A stretch of 64,000 nucleotides of DNA from DASTBU01 sp035711845. GTDB lineage: Bacteria; Acidobacteriota; Vicinamibacteria; Vicinamibacterales; 2-12-FULL-66-21. Below are positions 17,070-25,589 of this stretch, one piece after another (positions within the stretch are counted from its first letter, which is position 1; each line of letters starts with the position of its first letter). The notes beneath the pieces were generated by a model. That model had not been told where the DNA came from. It did no database searches and saw only the letters and a program-made list of their open reading frames with translations. Position numbers and translations under genes: made by a program. The stretch lies in contig DASTBU010000084.1 in NCBI GenBank assembly GCA_035711845.1, forward strand, positions 124,001 through 188,000. The letters run 5' to 3'.

Positions 17070-17801
17070 TTACACCTCGCGCAGCATCGCCTCAACCTGG
17101 CCGCGCACCCTGGCGATGAGGGTATCGCGGTCGTCGATGGTGAGCCCGGCCGTCTCGACCGGTGTGCCGAACGATACCCGGACCGTGACCGGGTTGATGA
17201 TGGGGCTCCCCTTGCGCATCGCGGAGCGCGCGCCGGAGATGGCGACCGGTACAACCGGCGCCTGCCCGGTGAGCGCCATGATGAAGCCGCCTTTCTTGAA
17301 CGGCAACAGCTCGCCGCTGTGGCTGCGGGTGCCTTCCGGAAAAATCAGGAACGAGTTGCCCTCCCGCAAGGCCTGCGCGGCGCGCTCGATGGCGGGCAGG
17401 CTCTGGTCGCGGTTGCCGCGCTCGAGCGGCACGAAGCCGGCCAGGTCGAACGCGCGGGTGAGGATCGGGAGGCGGCGCAATTCAGCCTTGTAGAGAATCC
17501 GCAGCCGGGGGAACAGGTCCTTCAGCGCCTCGAAGATGATCGGCGGCTCGACGTTGCTGGCGTGGTTGACCGCGTAGACCGCCGCGCGGTGCCGCTGGAT
17601 GTTCCCGGCGCCCCGGACCGTATAGCGGATGCCGCTCAGCGCGAGGCCGAGCTGTACGCCGCGATGGCCGGCGCGATAGAGGATCGCCGGGTTGCCGAGC
17701 GTGAGCGCCAGCACGACGCATGGCGGGCCGACGAGCAGAATGTAGAGGCCCACCCCAACGTATGCGGCAAGCGAGCGGATCGCAGCGATGAAAGTACGCA
17801 C
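17070..17801 (-). CDS. 1-acyl-sn-glycerol-3-phosphate acyltransferase (PlsC family)
   Basis: This 243-residue membrane-bound acyltransferase would add the second acyl chain in phosphatidic acid synthesis. It shows the family blocks in order: motif I NHASNVEPP, motif II VPLERGNRD, motif III FPEGTRS and motif IV VVPVAI. Motif I reads HX4E rather than the usual HX4D, a conservative but notable change in the catalytic pair. One N-terminal membrane helix is present. The start is a GTG at 17801, just downstream of the carD terminator. The gene is followed by the DUF4126 gene. Confidence 0.88.
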   Translation of the reverse strand: MRTFIAAIRSLAAYVGVGLYILLVGPPCVVLALTLGNPAILYRAGHRGVQLGLALSGIRYTVRGAGNIQRHRAAVYAVNHASNVEPPIIFEALKDLFPRLRILYKAELRRLPILTRAFDLAGFVPLERGNRDQSLPAIERAAQALREGNSFLIFPEGTRSHSGELLPFKKGGFIMALTGQAPVVPVAISGARSAMRKGSPIINPVTVRVSFGTPVETAGLTIDDRDTLIARVRGQVEAMLREV

Positions 17802-17826
17802 GGGAGCAGCGGAGCGCGATGATATA

Positions 17827-17860
17827 GAAAAAGGCCGGAAGCCCGTAGAGCTTCCGGCCT
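17827..17860 (-). terminator. Rho-independent terminator of carD
   Basis: On the minus strand an 11-bp perfect stem (arms 17850-17860 and 17832-17842, AGGCCGGAAGC) with a 7-base loop is followed by a run of T. It lies 23 bases past the carD stop and before plsC. Confidence 0.9.
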
Positions 17861-17882
17861 GAGGTCGGCAAGCCGCCGCTAC

Positions 17883-18461
17883 CTAGGAGGCTTTGGCGGT
17901 CCTGCGGGCGCTCACCCTGGTGGTGGGTGTCGCCTTGGCCGCCTTGGCGCGAGCGATGGAGCGGTTCTTCATCGTAAAACAACGCTCCAGCGCGAGATCG
18001 ACTTTCTGTTCGACGAGAGTTGTGTTCTCGCGAGAGACTTCGGAAATCTCGGAGATCACGAGGAACTTGGCGCGGTCGAGCATGCGCTTCTCGCGAAACG
18101 AGAGGTTCTTCGACCGGGCGAGGAAGGTCAGGCTCTTCAGGACTTCGACAACGTCGTAGATGGATCCGGTACGCATCCGGTCCGAGTTGTCCTTGAACCG
18201 CCCCTTCCAGTTCTGGTGATTGTCGATCTTGCCGTCGCCGAGGAGAGAGAAAAGACGATCGATCTCTTGATCGTTGATCGCGCGCCGAAGGCCGACGCCG
18301 TCAACATTGTCGACTGGAACGAGCACGGTCGTCTCGTTCGCGACCATCCGGAGATGGTAAAAGCCGCAGGTGGTGCCGAGAATGGTTTTTGTTTCGATGC
18401 CCTGAACGACGCCGAGTCCGTGATTTGGGTAAATGACCTTGTCACCAACCTGAAATGTCAC
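17883..18461 (-). CDS. CarD family transcription regulator
   Basis: The 192-residue protein has an N-terminal CarD/TRCF RNA-polymerase-interacting domain (VGDKVIYPNHGLGVVQGIE, residues 5-23). An alpha-helical DNA-contacting part follows, with RLFSLLGD and LTFLARSKNLSFREKRMLD. Its C-terminal ~25 residues are Lys/Arg/Ala/Thr rich (KAAKATPTTRVSARRTAK) and histone-like. CarD/CdnL proteins bind the polymerase beta lobe and stabilise open complexes at rRNA and many other promoters. The start is a GTG preceded by GGGGGA. It is monocistronic and ends in a clear terminator. Confidence 0.92.
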   Translation of the reverse strand: MTFQVGDKVIYPNHGLGVVQGIETKTILGTTCGFYHLRMVANETTVLVPVDNVDGVGLRRAINDQEIDRLFSLLGDGKIDNHQNWKGRFKDNSDRMRTGSIYDVVEVLKSLTFLARSKNLSFREKRMLDRAKFLVISEISEVSRENTTLVEQKVDLALERCFTMKNRSIARAKAAKATPTTRVSARRTAKAS

Positions 18462-18693
18462 ATGTCCCCCAACAATAAGGTGAGTAGGTTAGGTGTGCGC
18501 CCGACGTGCAGTTCAATCAGTATAGCCCAATCAGAGGAGCCAGGCAACGAAAAACCCTCGTAAAATCGGGTGTTTTCGCTGATCCTGGCTTCCCTGGCCG
18601 AGTCGATCCGGCGCTCCGGCACCTCGCGCCCCCTGGGGCTAACCGGCCTGTCGGGAAGGGTTTGCGGCCGAATGCCCGAGCCCACGGAGGGGG

Positions 18694-18699
18694 TATGAT
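18694..18699 (+). promoter_or_regulatory. -10 box of the exported methyltransferase, leaderless geometry
   Basis: TATGAT is followed by CCGGCC and the ATG at 18706. The sequence through the first codons (TATGATCCGGCCATGAT) is identical to that at nuoI on the other strand. Confidence 0.5.
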
Positions 18700-18705
18700 C
18701 CGGCC

Positions 18706-19233
18706 ATGATCCGCCCGCTCGCCACCACCCTGGCAGCCGTTCTGGCTCTGTCCATACAGCAGAGCTTGGCTCCCTACGTGCCCACGCCCCACGACATCGT
18801 CGATCGCATGTTGAGCCTGGCCGCGGTCACCAGGTCCGACGTGGTGTACGACCTCGGCTGCGGCGATGGCCGGATTCCGATCGCCGCGGCGGCGAAGTAC
18901 GGCGCGCGCGGGATCGGGATCGATATCGATCCGAGGCGGATCGCAGAAGCCAAGTCGAACGCGAAAGCAGCGGGAGTGGAACACCTCGTCGAGTTCCGAC
19001 TCGACGATGCGATGACCGCGGACGTGTCCCAGGCGACCGTCGTGACGCTGTATCTGCTCGCGTCGGGAAACGCGAAGCTCAGGCCGATGCTGAAGAGGCA
19101 GTTGCGCCCCGGCGCTCGAATCGTCTCTCACGCTTTCAGTATGGGTCCGGGCTGGCCCGCCGATCGGATCGATCAGTTCACGACGGAACGGGGGGACGAG
19201 ATAACGCTGTACTTGTGGAGGATCGCCGACTAA
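18706..19233 (+). CDS. SAM-dependent methyltransferase with signal-like N terminus
   Basis: The 175-residue protein has a class I methyltransferase core: motif I VVYDLGCGDGRIPIAAA at about 46-62, an acidic loop GIGIDIDPRRI, and DDAM at the third strand. The first ~24 residues (RPLATTLAAVLALSIQQSLA) look like a signal peptide or membrane anchor. This is unusual because SAM is cytoplasmic. The substrate is unknown. The stop codon overlaps that of the convergent ATP-grasp gene. The start ATG lies 6 bases after a TATGAT box. Confidence 0.8.
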   Translation: MIRPLATTLAAVLALSIQQSLAPYVPTPHDIVDRMLSLAAVTRSDVVYDLGCGDGRIPIAAAAKYGARGIGIDIDPRRIAEAKSNAKAAGVEHLVEFRLDDAMTADVSQATVVTLYLLASGNAKLRPMLKRQLRPGARIVSHAFSMGPGWPADRIDQFTTERGDEITLYLWRIAD

Positions 19234-20258
19234 GCTCCCCCGTACCTCGCCAGCGCCAGGTCCACGATTTCTTCGATCAGCTGCGTGTAGTTGCGGCCGG
19301 ACCTTCGTGCGGCCATCGGGAACTCGGCCTTGGACGCCAGCCAGGGGTTGGGATTGGCTTCGATGACGGCCACTCGGCCGTCGGGGCGAAGGCGCATGTC
19401 GATGCGCGCGTAGTCGCGCAGCTCCAGCGCCTGAAAGACGGCGACGGCCGTCGTCTGAAGCAGCCCGATTGTCTCCTCCGACAGATCCTCGGCGATCGCC
19501 GACTTCGTGTCGCGGTACGCGCGCGTGCCTTTCCCCCACTTGACCTCGGCGCCGGCGATGCGTGGCGTGCCCTGCGGCAGCTTCGAGAGATCGAGCTCCA
19601 CCACCGGGAGTGCCATCGGGTTGTCGTTGCCGAGCACCCCGACGTACATCTCGCGGCCCTCGACGTACTCCTCGATCAGCACGGGAGAATCGAAGTTGGC
19701 GTGGAGCCAGTCGATTCGCTCCATGAGCTCGCGGATGGAGGTGACGACCGCGTTGAACTCGATCCCGATCGACCCGTCTTCGCGCGCGGGCTTGACGATC
19801 ACCGGAAATTCCAGATCGTGCGAGAAGTCCAGGCGCCCGCGAAACGAACGCGCGAACACCGGCGTGTGGATGCCATGGAATTCGAGGATCTTCTTCGCAA
19901 CGGCCTTGTCCTGGCCGTACAGCATGCCGTGGGAGCCCGATCCGGTGAACCGCTTGTTGATCAACTCGAGGTAGGCGGTGATGCAGTAGTCCGCCGTGTC
20001 GTTGCCGGCGAACGACTCCGCGAGGTTGAACACCAGGTCGCAGTCCATGCGCGCCAGCGCATGAAGGCTCCTGATCGAGCCGTCGAGCACGTGCAGCGTC
20101 GGGTCGTGTCCAAGCTTCGCGAGCGTGTCGGCGACTTCGTCCTCGACTTCCTTCTTGTCGAGCGATCGTGTCAGCGGCGCCTTGTCGGACGCTCCGCTGC
20201 CCGGCTCGTCCGGCTCTTCCCAGCGATCGTAGAGGACGACGATGGTGAGCTTGCCCAC
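19230..20258 (-). CDS. D-alanine--D-alanine ligase-like ATP-grasp protein
   Basis: The 342-residue protein has an ATP-grasp fold like Ddl. An N-terminal Rossmann part (DLVFNLAESFAGNDTADYCI) is followed by the ATP lid KPAREDGSIGIEF and the metal site DMRLRPDGRVAVIEANPNPW. Enzymes of this type ligate a carboxylate to an amine. Ddl makes the D-Ala-D-Ala dipeptide, but many Ddl-like paralogues act on other amino acids, and no peptidoglycan genes lie nearby. The start is a GTG at 20258. A TATAAT box at 20269-20274 ends 10 bases upstream. Confidence 0.82.
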   Translation of the reverse strand: MGKLTIVVLYDRWEEPDEPGSGASDKAPLTRSLDKKEVEDEVADTLAKLGHDPTLHVLDGSIRSLHALARMDCDLVFNLAESFAGNDTADYCITAYLELINKRFTGSGSHGMLYGQDKAVAKKILEFHGIHTPVFARSFRGRLDFSHDLEFPVIVKPAREDGSIGIEFNAVVTSIRELMERIDWLHANFDSPVLIEEYVEGREMYVGVLGNDNPMALPVVELDLSKLPQGTPRIAGAEVKWGKGTRAYRDTKSAIAEDLSEETIGLLQTTAVAVFQALELRDYARIDMRLRPDGRVAVIEANPNPWLASKAEFPMAARRSGRNYTQLIEEIVDLALARYGGA

Positions 20259-20268
20259 AGTTGGGGGG

Positions 20269-20274
20269 ATTATA
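20269..20274 (-). promoter_or_regulatory. TATAAT -10 box of the ATP-grasp gene
   Basis: A perfect TATAAT on the minus strand ends 10 bases before the GTG at 20258, so the transcript would have a leader of only a few bases. Confidence 0.45.
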
Positions 20275-20288
20275 AACGGTTCAGGGGT

Positions 20289-21167
20289 TCATCGGGGGAT
20301 GAATGCATTCAGGATGTCAGTGCGTGCCGGCGCACTGGACGTCAGCGACCGGTGACGCTCGGCGACAGTCTGCTCGTAGGTGGGTCTGGGTTCCGGATCG
20401 CGGTAGAAGACTCCCGTGTACAGCTTGCGGCCGTAGTCCTGGGCCAGCGACATGGCAGCAATGCGATCGGCCGGATCGTGCTGGATCGAGGCGAGCTTGA
20501 TCATCCCCGTCTTGTGCGCCTTGAGCTGCGCCTCCGGCTGTCCGAAGGTCACGCAGGGGGACTGGACGTTGATGAACGCGAAGCCGGGGAACCGTAGGCC
20601 TTCCTCGATGATCGTGGAGAGCTGCACCATGTCGGCCGGGGTTCCCTGCGCAACGTATCTCGCGCCGTACCCGAGCAGGTAGAGGATCGGGTTCACGGGT
20701 TCCTCGAGGCTTCCAAAGACCGACGATGCGGTGGTCAAGCCTCGCGGGGATGTCGGGGACAGCTGGCCCTTCGTGAGGCCGTAGATCTGGTTGTCCATCA
20801 CGATGTAGGTGATGTCCAGGTTGCGCCGGACGGCGTGTGCCACATGGCCGCCACCAATCGAGAACCCGTCCCCGTCGCCGCCCGCGGCGAGCACGAGCAG
20901 CCCGGGGTTCGCGAGCTTGATGCCCTGCGCGATCGGCAGCGCCCGCCCGTGCACGGTGTTGAAACCGTAGGCGGTCGTGTATCCGGGGATGCGCGAGGAG
21001 CACCCGATCCCCGAGACGAACGCGATCTCGTGCGGCGGCCGGCCAAAGGCGGCGAGCGCGCGGTAAATGGCCTGCAGGACGCCGAAGTCGCCGCAGCCCG
21101 GGCACCAGATCGGCTTCAGATCGCTCTTGAAATCCTTCGGATCCAGCTTCTGCTCTGCACAAGCCAT
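20289..21167 (-). CDS. korB: 2-oxoacid:ferredoxin oxidoreductase subunit beta
   Basis: The 292-residue subunit binds thiamine diphosphate. It has WCPGCGDFGVLQAI at about 22-35, ISGIGCSSR-type sequence (VSGIGCSSRIPGY), the TPP motif AAGGDGDGFSIGGGH and the following VMDNQIYGLTKGQLSPTS. With KorA it oxidatively decarboxylates a 2-oxoacid, most likely 2-oxoglutarate, to the acyl-CoA while reducing ferredoxin, or runs in reverse. It is 28 bases from korA and has a strong AGGAAGAGG ribosome site. Confidence 0.92.
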   Translation of the reverse strand: MACAEQKLDPKDFKSDLKPIWCPGCGDFGVLQAIYRALAAFGRPPHEIAFVSGIGCSSRIPGYTTAYGFNTVHGRALPIAQGIKLANPGLLVLAAGGDGDGFSIGGGHVAHAVRRNLDITYIVMDNQIYGLTKGQLSPTSPRGLTTASSVFGSLEEPVNPILYLLGYGARYVAQGTPADMVQLSTIIEEGLRFPGFAFINVQSPCVTFGQPEAQLKAHKTGMIKLASIQHDPADRIAAMSLAQDYGRKLYTGVFYRDPEPRPTYEQTVAERHRSLTSSAPARTDILNAFIPR

Positions 21168-21195
21168 CGTCGTTTCCTCTTCCTGGACAGGATCG

Positions 21196-22986
21196 TCAAT
21201 CGAGCTGCGGCTCGAACTCTTCCACGCCGGCGCGCTCGATGATGGTCGCGAGATGCTGGATGCGGCCCACGAGCTCGACCGGCGTGAACGGGTTGGAACC
21301 GCTCCGGCTAAACGACTCCATCCATCTCGGCACGTTCACGAACATCCGGAGCAGCCGATAGAGCTGTCCCTGATGCGACTGTTCGATCACCAGGCCGGCG
21401 CGCACCGACGCGAAGAACTCCTCGTAGATCTGGGAGGCCACCGGAAACATCAGCCTGGGTACGATGAGCTTGGCGCTGATGCCGCGCCTGGCGGCCTCAC
21501 CGAGTGCTTCCCTCACGACGCCCGAGACGCTTCCCCAGCTCACGAGCCCGATGGGGGCGTCGGCCGGCCCGTAGACCGAGAAGAGCTCCCGCCTGGCCTT
21601 GATCGGCGCCAGCTTCCGGATCCGCTTCTCGTTCATGCGGGCGTGAATGGCTCCAGCCGCCGTCGGCGCCCCCTCTTCGTTGTGTTCGATGCCCGAGGCG
21701 AGATAGTTCCCGCCCGCCATCCCCGGCTGGCTGATCGGGCTCACGCCCGACTCGGTGATCGCGAAGCGCACGTAGCTCTCGAGCTCCGGCGGCGAGGGCT
21801 TTCGCCGATCCACGATGCGGAACCTCGACGTGTCGATCGCATCCACCACTTCCTTGCGCTGCGCGATCTCCCCATCGGACAGGACGATCACGGGGGTCTG
21901 ATACTCCTCGGAGATGTTGAACGCCTCGACGGTCGTGTCGAACGTGTCGGCGACGCTGGTCGGCGCCAGCACGGGCCGGACCGCGTCGCCGTGCGCCGAG
22001 AAGACGGCCTGGTAGAGATCCGACTGCTCGCTCTTGGTCGGAATACCGGTGGAGGGCCCGCCTCGCTGCACGTTGATGCACACGAGCGGCAACTCCGCGA
22101 TCGTGGCCAGTCCGAGCATCTCGGTCTTGAGCGACATGCCGGGCCCTGAAGTCGCCGTCATGGCCTTCTTCCCCGCGAAGGACGCACCGACGACGGCACC
22201 GATGCCGGCAATCTCGTCTTCGGCCTGGAACACCACCCCGCCGTGCTTCCAGAGCTCGCGACCGAGATAGTGCATGATCTCCGTCGAGGGCGTGATCGGG
22301 TAGCCCCCGAAGAACGTGCAGCCGGAGAAGATCGCGGCAGCCCCGCACATCTCGTTTCCGTCGGTCAGGAGCTTGGGGCTTGCCGCTGCCGGCCGGGAGA
22401 GGACCCGCGCGGCGGTCAGCGGATGGTCCCCCGCGTATTGGAGGCCGGCCGCAAACGCGCGTGCGTTCCGCTCGACGACCTCGTCCCCCTTCTTGGCGAA
22501 CTTGCGGCGGATGCCGGCGACCAGCGCGTCAGGTGTGAAGCCGAACCAGCCGGCCATGAGCCCGAGAACGACGGTGTTCTTGGCCTTGTCCGTGCCCGCG
22601 CTGTCGCGCGCCAGCTGGGCGATCGGCGCCGCGACAATCTCGCGCGGCCGCACCGCGGTGAGCGGAATGTCGCCCGTATGCTGCGCGTCGTAGATGACGA
22701 CCGTTCCGGTCCCGACCGGGAGCTCCGAGCCGAAGCGCATGAAGTCGTCCCAGTTGAGCGCCACGGCGACGTCGAGTTCGCCGTTGACGGTCAGTACGTC
22801 GCCGGTCGACACGCGCAGCCTGAACGACGATTCTCCGCCGCGAATCTGCGGACCGAAGCTCTTGGTGAGAATCGCGTGGTATCCCTCGAGCGCCGCCGCG
22901 GTGATGAGCGACTCACCCGCCGAAACGATGCCGTCGCCGCCCGCGCCCGCCATGCCAATGAGAAGGTCGTCCGAGGTTGAAGTCAT
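21196..22986 (-). CDS. korA: 2-oxoacid:ferredoxin oxidoreductase subunit alpha (gamma-alpha fusion)
   Basis: From the ATG at 22986 the protein has 596 residues. The N-terminal ~190 residues are the gamma domain (IGMAGAGGDGIVSAGE), fused to the alpha domain with the diagnostic GGYPITPSTEIMHYL and SGPGMSLKTEMLGLA. The fusion is typical of KorA in 2-oxoglutarate:ferredoxin oxidoreductases. An upstream in-frame ATG at 23028 would add 14 residues that lack domain character. The gene precedes korB and likely shares its transcript, linking to ferredoxin-dependent TCA-cycle chemistry. Confidence 0.9.
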   Translation of the reverse strand: MTSTSDDLLIGMAGAGGDGIVSAGESLITAAALEGYHAILTKSFGPQIRGGESSFRLRVSTGDVLTVNGELDVAVALNWDDFMRFGSELPVGTGTVVIYDAQHTGDIPLTAVRPREIVAAPIAQLARDSAGTDKAKNTVVLGLMAGWFGFTPDALVAGIRRKFAKKGDEVVERNARAFAAGLQYAGDHPLTAARVLSRPAAASPKLLTDGNEMCGAAAIFSGCTFFGGYPITPSTEIMHYLGRELWKHGGVVFQAEDEIAGIGAVVGASFAGKKAMTATSGPGMSLKTEMLGLATIAELPLVCINVQRGGPSTGIPTKSEQSDLYQAVFSAHGDAVRPVLAPTSVADTFDTTVEAFNISEEYQTPVIVLSDGEIAQRKEVVDAIDTSRFRIVDRRKPSPPELESYVRFAITESGVSPISQPGMAGGNYLASGIEHNEEGAPTAAGAIHARMNEKRIRKLAPIKARRELFSVYGPADAPIGLVSWGSVSGVVREALGEAARRGISAKLIVPRLMFPVASQIYEEFFASVRAGLVIEQSHQGQLYRLLRMFVNVPRWMESFSRSGSNPFTPVELVGRIQHLATIIERAGVEEFEPQLD

Positions 22987-23348
22987 AGGTGATCTCTGGA
23001 GAGACAATTCCCAACATCCACATCCCAACGCCCGATTGAAGAAAACTCGCCGAAGAGCGCCGCATTGGGCGGTGGGAGTCGAGAGATTGGGATTTGACGC
23101 GACGGTCTTTCACGATCCTGCAGAAGCAGGATGGCAAGGGCAGTACCGGCCGTATTTTATGGGGTCCAGCTGCGCCCGGTGGGGCTTCACTGCCGGATTT
23201 CCGGCACGGGCTTGGATCTTGCGCGTCGAGGTCCCACGGGGTCCGGAAACCGTAGGGACGACCCATCGCACACCGGGGTGTCTCTACCGGCAAACCGCTG
23301 AGCCGTGGCACGTTTTGGTCCGAGCGAACGTTTGCGAGCCGAGGAGCC
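22987..23348. other. 362-base intergenic region between korA and the HEAT-repeat gene
   Basis: This is a divergent promoter region. I see no gene, tRNA or confident promoter. A segment from about 23288 (CGGCAAACCGCTGAGCC) has a slight look of a cyclic-di-GMP riboswitch, but key parts of that fold are missing. A GCTGGCG-rich hairpin-like stretch (CTGCCGGATTTCCGGCAC) lies around 23191-23208. Confidence 0.5.
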
Positions 23349-25589
23349 GTGGGGATACAGGCGCGCGCGACTGATTACAACTTTGACATTTCGTCGCCAG
23401 GTGTGACGGATTCGCAAGCGAGCCAGGCGCGGACGGCCACGCCCACCGCTCCGCGTGGCGGCGCCCGGGCTGTCGACTCCGCCGCGATCCCTGAATGCCT
23501 GCAGCTGCTGGCCCGCGCGATCCAGCAGTACCACACTTACCCGCCGACCAGTCCGCTCTGCCGCAATGCCATCGAGGCCTGCCAGCGCGCGCTGCTGCAC
23601 ATCGGACGCGATCAACTGGCGTTCCGGGTCGAGCCGCGCGATCTCATCGCCGACGAGGTTGCCGTGGGCCGCGGAACGCTGATCGAGCAGGAGCTTTCCC
23701 GGCGGCTGCACGCGGCGGCCATTGCGCAGGTGGCGATCGAGCAGAGCGTCACGGTTCGCGAACTCGCTCATTTCGCGGTCGACCTGATCTCGTGCAGCCG
23801 GCGAAGCCGTACCGAGGCCGGCCTGATCGAAGTGCTGGCCGAGCACGGCGTCGATCGCATCGTCCTCCAAGCCGCGCATCGGCCGGAGGTTCTGCCCGTC
23901 CGGGAACCGGCCGCCACAACTACGGCCCTGCTCGACGAGCAGCGCGAACGCCGCGAGCAGTTGTTCGCCGGCGGCGGCGTCGATCACCTCTATCCGCCGG
24001 GCAAGGGCTGGGTGCGTGTCGATCCGGCCAACCGGCTTCCCTCCGTCTCCCTCGTGGACCTCGCGCTGCTGGCCGACAGTCCCGCGTCGCTCGCGGGCAT
24101 GCTGGTCAGGCTCACCGACGACGAGCCGGCCGAGGCCGCGGAGGGCGACGCGCTCTCCCAGAAGTTCAGCGACGTCGCGATGCTGTTCTCGGCGCTCGAT
24201 CCGCAAGTCGCGAGGGTGATGTTCTCGAAGCTCGCGCGCGCGGTGCTCGACCTGGATACCGAGAAGCGGCAGGCGCTGCTGAGAAAGACCATCCTTCCGA
24301 GCCTGCTCGACGGCCGGATCGACGGAACGGTGCTTCAGGATTTCCCGGATGTCGATCTTGCCGAGTCGCTGTGTCTGCTCCTCGATCTGGAGACTGCCGC
24401 GCCGGAGGTCGTGACCACAGCGCTGGCCCGGCTGAATCTGTCGCCGGAACGCGAATCGGCGGTCATTCCGCTGATCGAACAACGCGTCCAGAACCGGCCG
24501 TCGAGCCGGCCGCAGGATCTCGGACTGGATGCCCACGCGCGCCGTCTCATCCGGGTCGATCAGGACCGCAACCGCAGCTTCGCCGAATTCGCGGCCTTCG
24601 ATCTGTCGCTCGACGAGGAAGCGTCGCGGCTGCTGGTGGACGTCCGCGAGCGAATCGCGGCGACCGACGTCCTGGTGGATCAACTCACGTGCCTGTGGGG
24701 CCTCGCGCGGCTCGAGCCAAACCCGGAGCTCGTGCAGGGCTTCGTCGCCCACGCCGAGCCGCTGCTTGTCGACCTCGAGCGCCAGCAACGCTGGGAGGCG
24801 CTCGCCGACTGGCTCGAACGCTATCGCCTGCTCGCAGAGGCACTGCTGGAGACGCGGCCGGACGTCGCCGAGGTAATCGCCGGTCGTCTGGCCGCGTTGT
24901 GCACGCCGGAGCAGGCGCGACACCTGGCTGCACTCGCCGGTCGCGACGACCAGGGACGTGAAGTGGCCAACCGGATTATCGCGGCGCTCGGCGCGGATAT
25001 CGGTCCGGCGCTGCTCAACGCGCTGGATCCACGCGGCATCGAGAGCCGCGACGCCCACGTGCGCGCTGCAGTCCAGATCCTGTCCGACCATGCCAGGCTC
25101 GTTGCGCCCGCGCTGGTGTCCAGGCTCGATCAGGCGGACGACGCGCTCTCGCGCGTCATCGCGAGGGTCCTCGGGATCGCCGGCGCCGGCTACGAGTCGG
25201 CCATCGGCTCGCAGCTCGAGCGGCGCGACGAACAGACCGTCCGTGAAGCGCTCCGCAGCCTCGCCCGCATCGGTACGCCACAGGCCGCGGCGATCGTCAG
25301 CGAACAGGTGCGGAAGCGACGCGACTGGGTCTCCACCGCCGCCGAACAGACCCTGTGGCACTTTCCGCCGTCAGAGGCACAGCGCGAGGTCAGAAGCCTG
25401 CTGCTCACGCGCGACTTCATCCTCCAGCAGCCGCAGGTCGCTGCGAGGCTCCTCGACCGCATCGCGCAACAATCCGGCACGTCCGGCCTCGACGACATGC
25501 TGCGTTCGACCGCTCCATTGCAGTACCGCTTCTGGAATCCGCCCCAGATGCGCCTGGGCCGCAAAGCCAAAACGCTCCTGAACCAATGA
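23349..25589 (+). CDS. HEAT-repeat protein with shared N-terminal signalling domain
   Basis: The 746-residue product is cytoplasmic. Residues about 45-150 form a domain (YHTYPPTSPLCRNAI, LAFRVEPRDLIADEVAVG, EQSVTVRELAHFAVDL) that aligns with the N terminus of the HD-GYP protein encoded next. The rest is alpha-helical. Regular HEAT-like repeats are strongest from about residue 590 (ALSRVIARVLGIAGAG, VREALRSLARIGTPQAAA). No catalytic motif is seen. The start is a GTG at 23349, whose GAGGAG lies only 2 bases away; the GTG at 23403 is an alternative. Its stop overlaps the HD-GYP start (ATGA), so the two are coupled. Confidence 0.8.
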   Translation: MGIQARATDYNFDISSPGVTDSQASQARTATPTAPRGGARAVDSAAIPECLQLLARAIQQYHTYPPTSPLCRNAIEACQRALLHIGRDQLAFRVEPRDLIADEVAVGRGTLIEQELSRRLHAAAIAQVAIEQSVTVRELAHFAVDLISCSRRSRTEAGLIEVLAEHGVDRIVLQAAHRPEVLPVREPAATTTALLDEQRERREQLFAGGGVDHLYPPGKGWVRVDPANRLPSVSLVDLALLADSPASLAGMLVRLTDDEPAEAAEGDALSQKFSDVAMLFSALDPQVARVMFSKLARAVLDLDTEKRQALLRKTILPSLLDGRIDGTVLQDFPDVDLAESLCLLLDLETAAPEVVTTALARLNLSPERESAVIPLIEQRVQNRPSSRPQDLGLDAHARRLIRVDQDRNRSFAEFAAFDLSLDEEASRLLVDVRERIAATDVLVDQLTCLWGLARLEPNPELVQGFVAHAEPLLVDLERQQRWEALADWLERYRLLAEALLETRPDVAEVIAGRLAALCTPEQARHLAALAGRDDQGREVANRIIAALGADIGPALLNALDPRGIESRDAHVRAAVQILSDHARLVAPALVSRLDQADDALSRVIARVLGIAGAGYESAIGSQLERRDEQTVREALRSLARIGTPQAAAIVSEQVRKRRDWVSTAAEQTLWHFPPSEAQREVRSLLLTRDFILQQPQVAARLLDRIAQQSGTSGLDDMLRSTAPLQYRFWNPPQMRLGRKAKTLLNQ

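Noticed and set aside
23288..23349. Possible cyclic-di-GMP riboswitch before the HEAT/HD-GYP genes
   Set aside because: A GGCAAACC-like piece is present, but the GAAA tetraloop and the conserved GCAAAGCC segment of the fold are absent.
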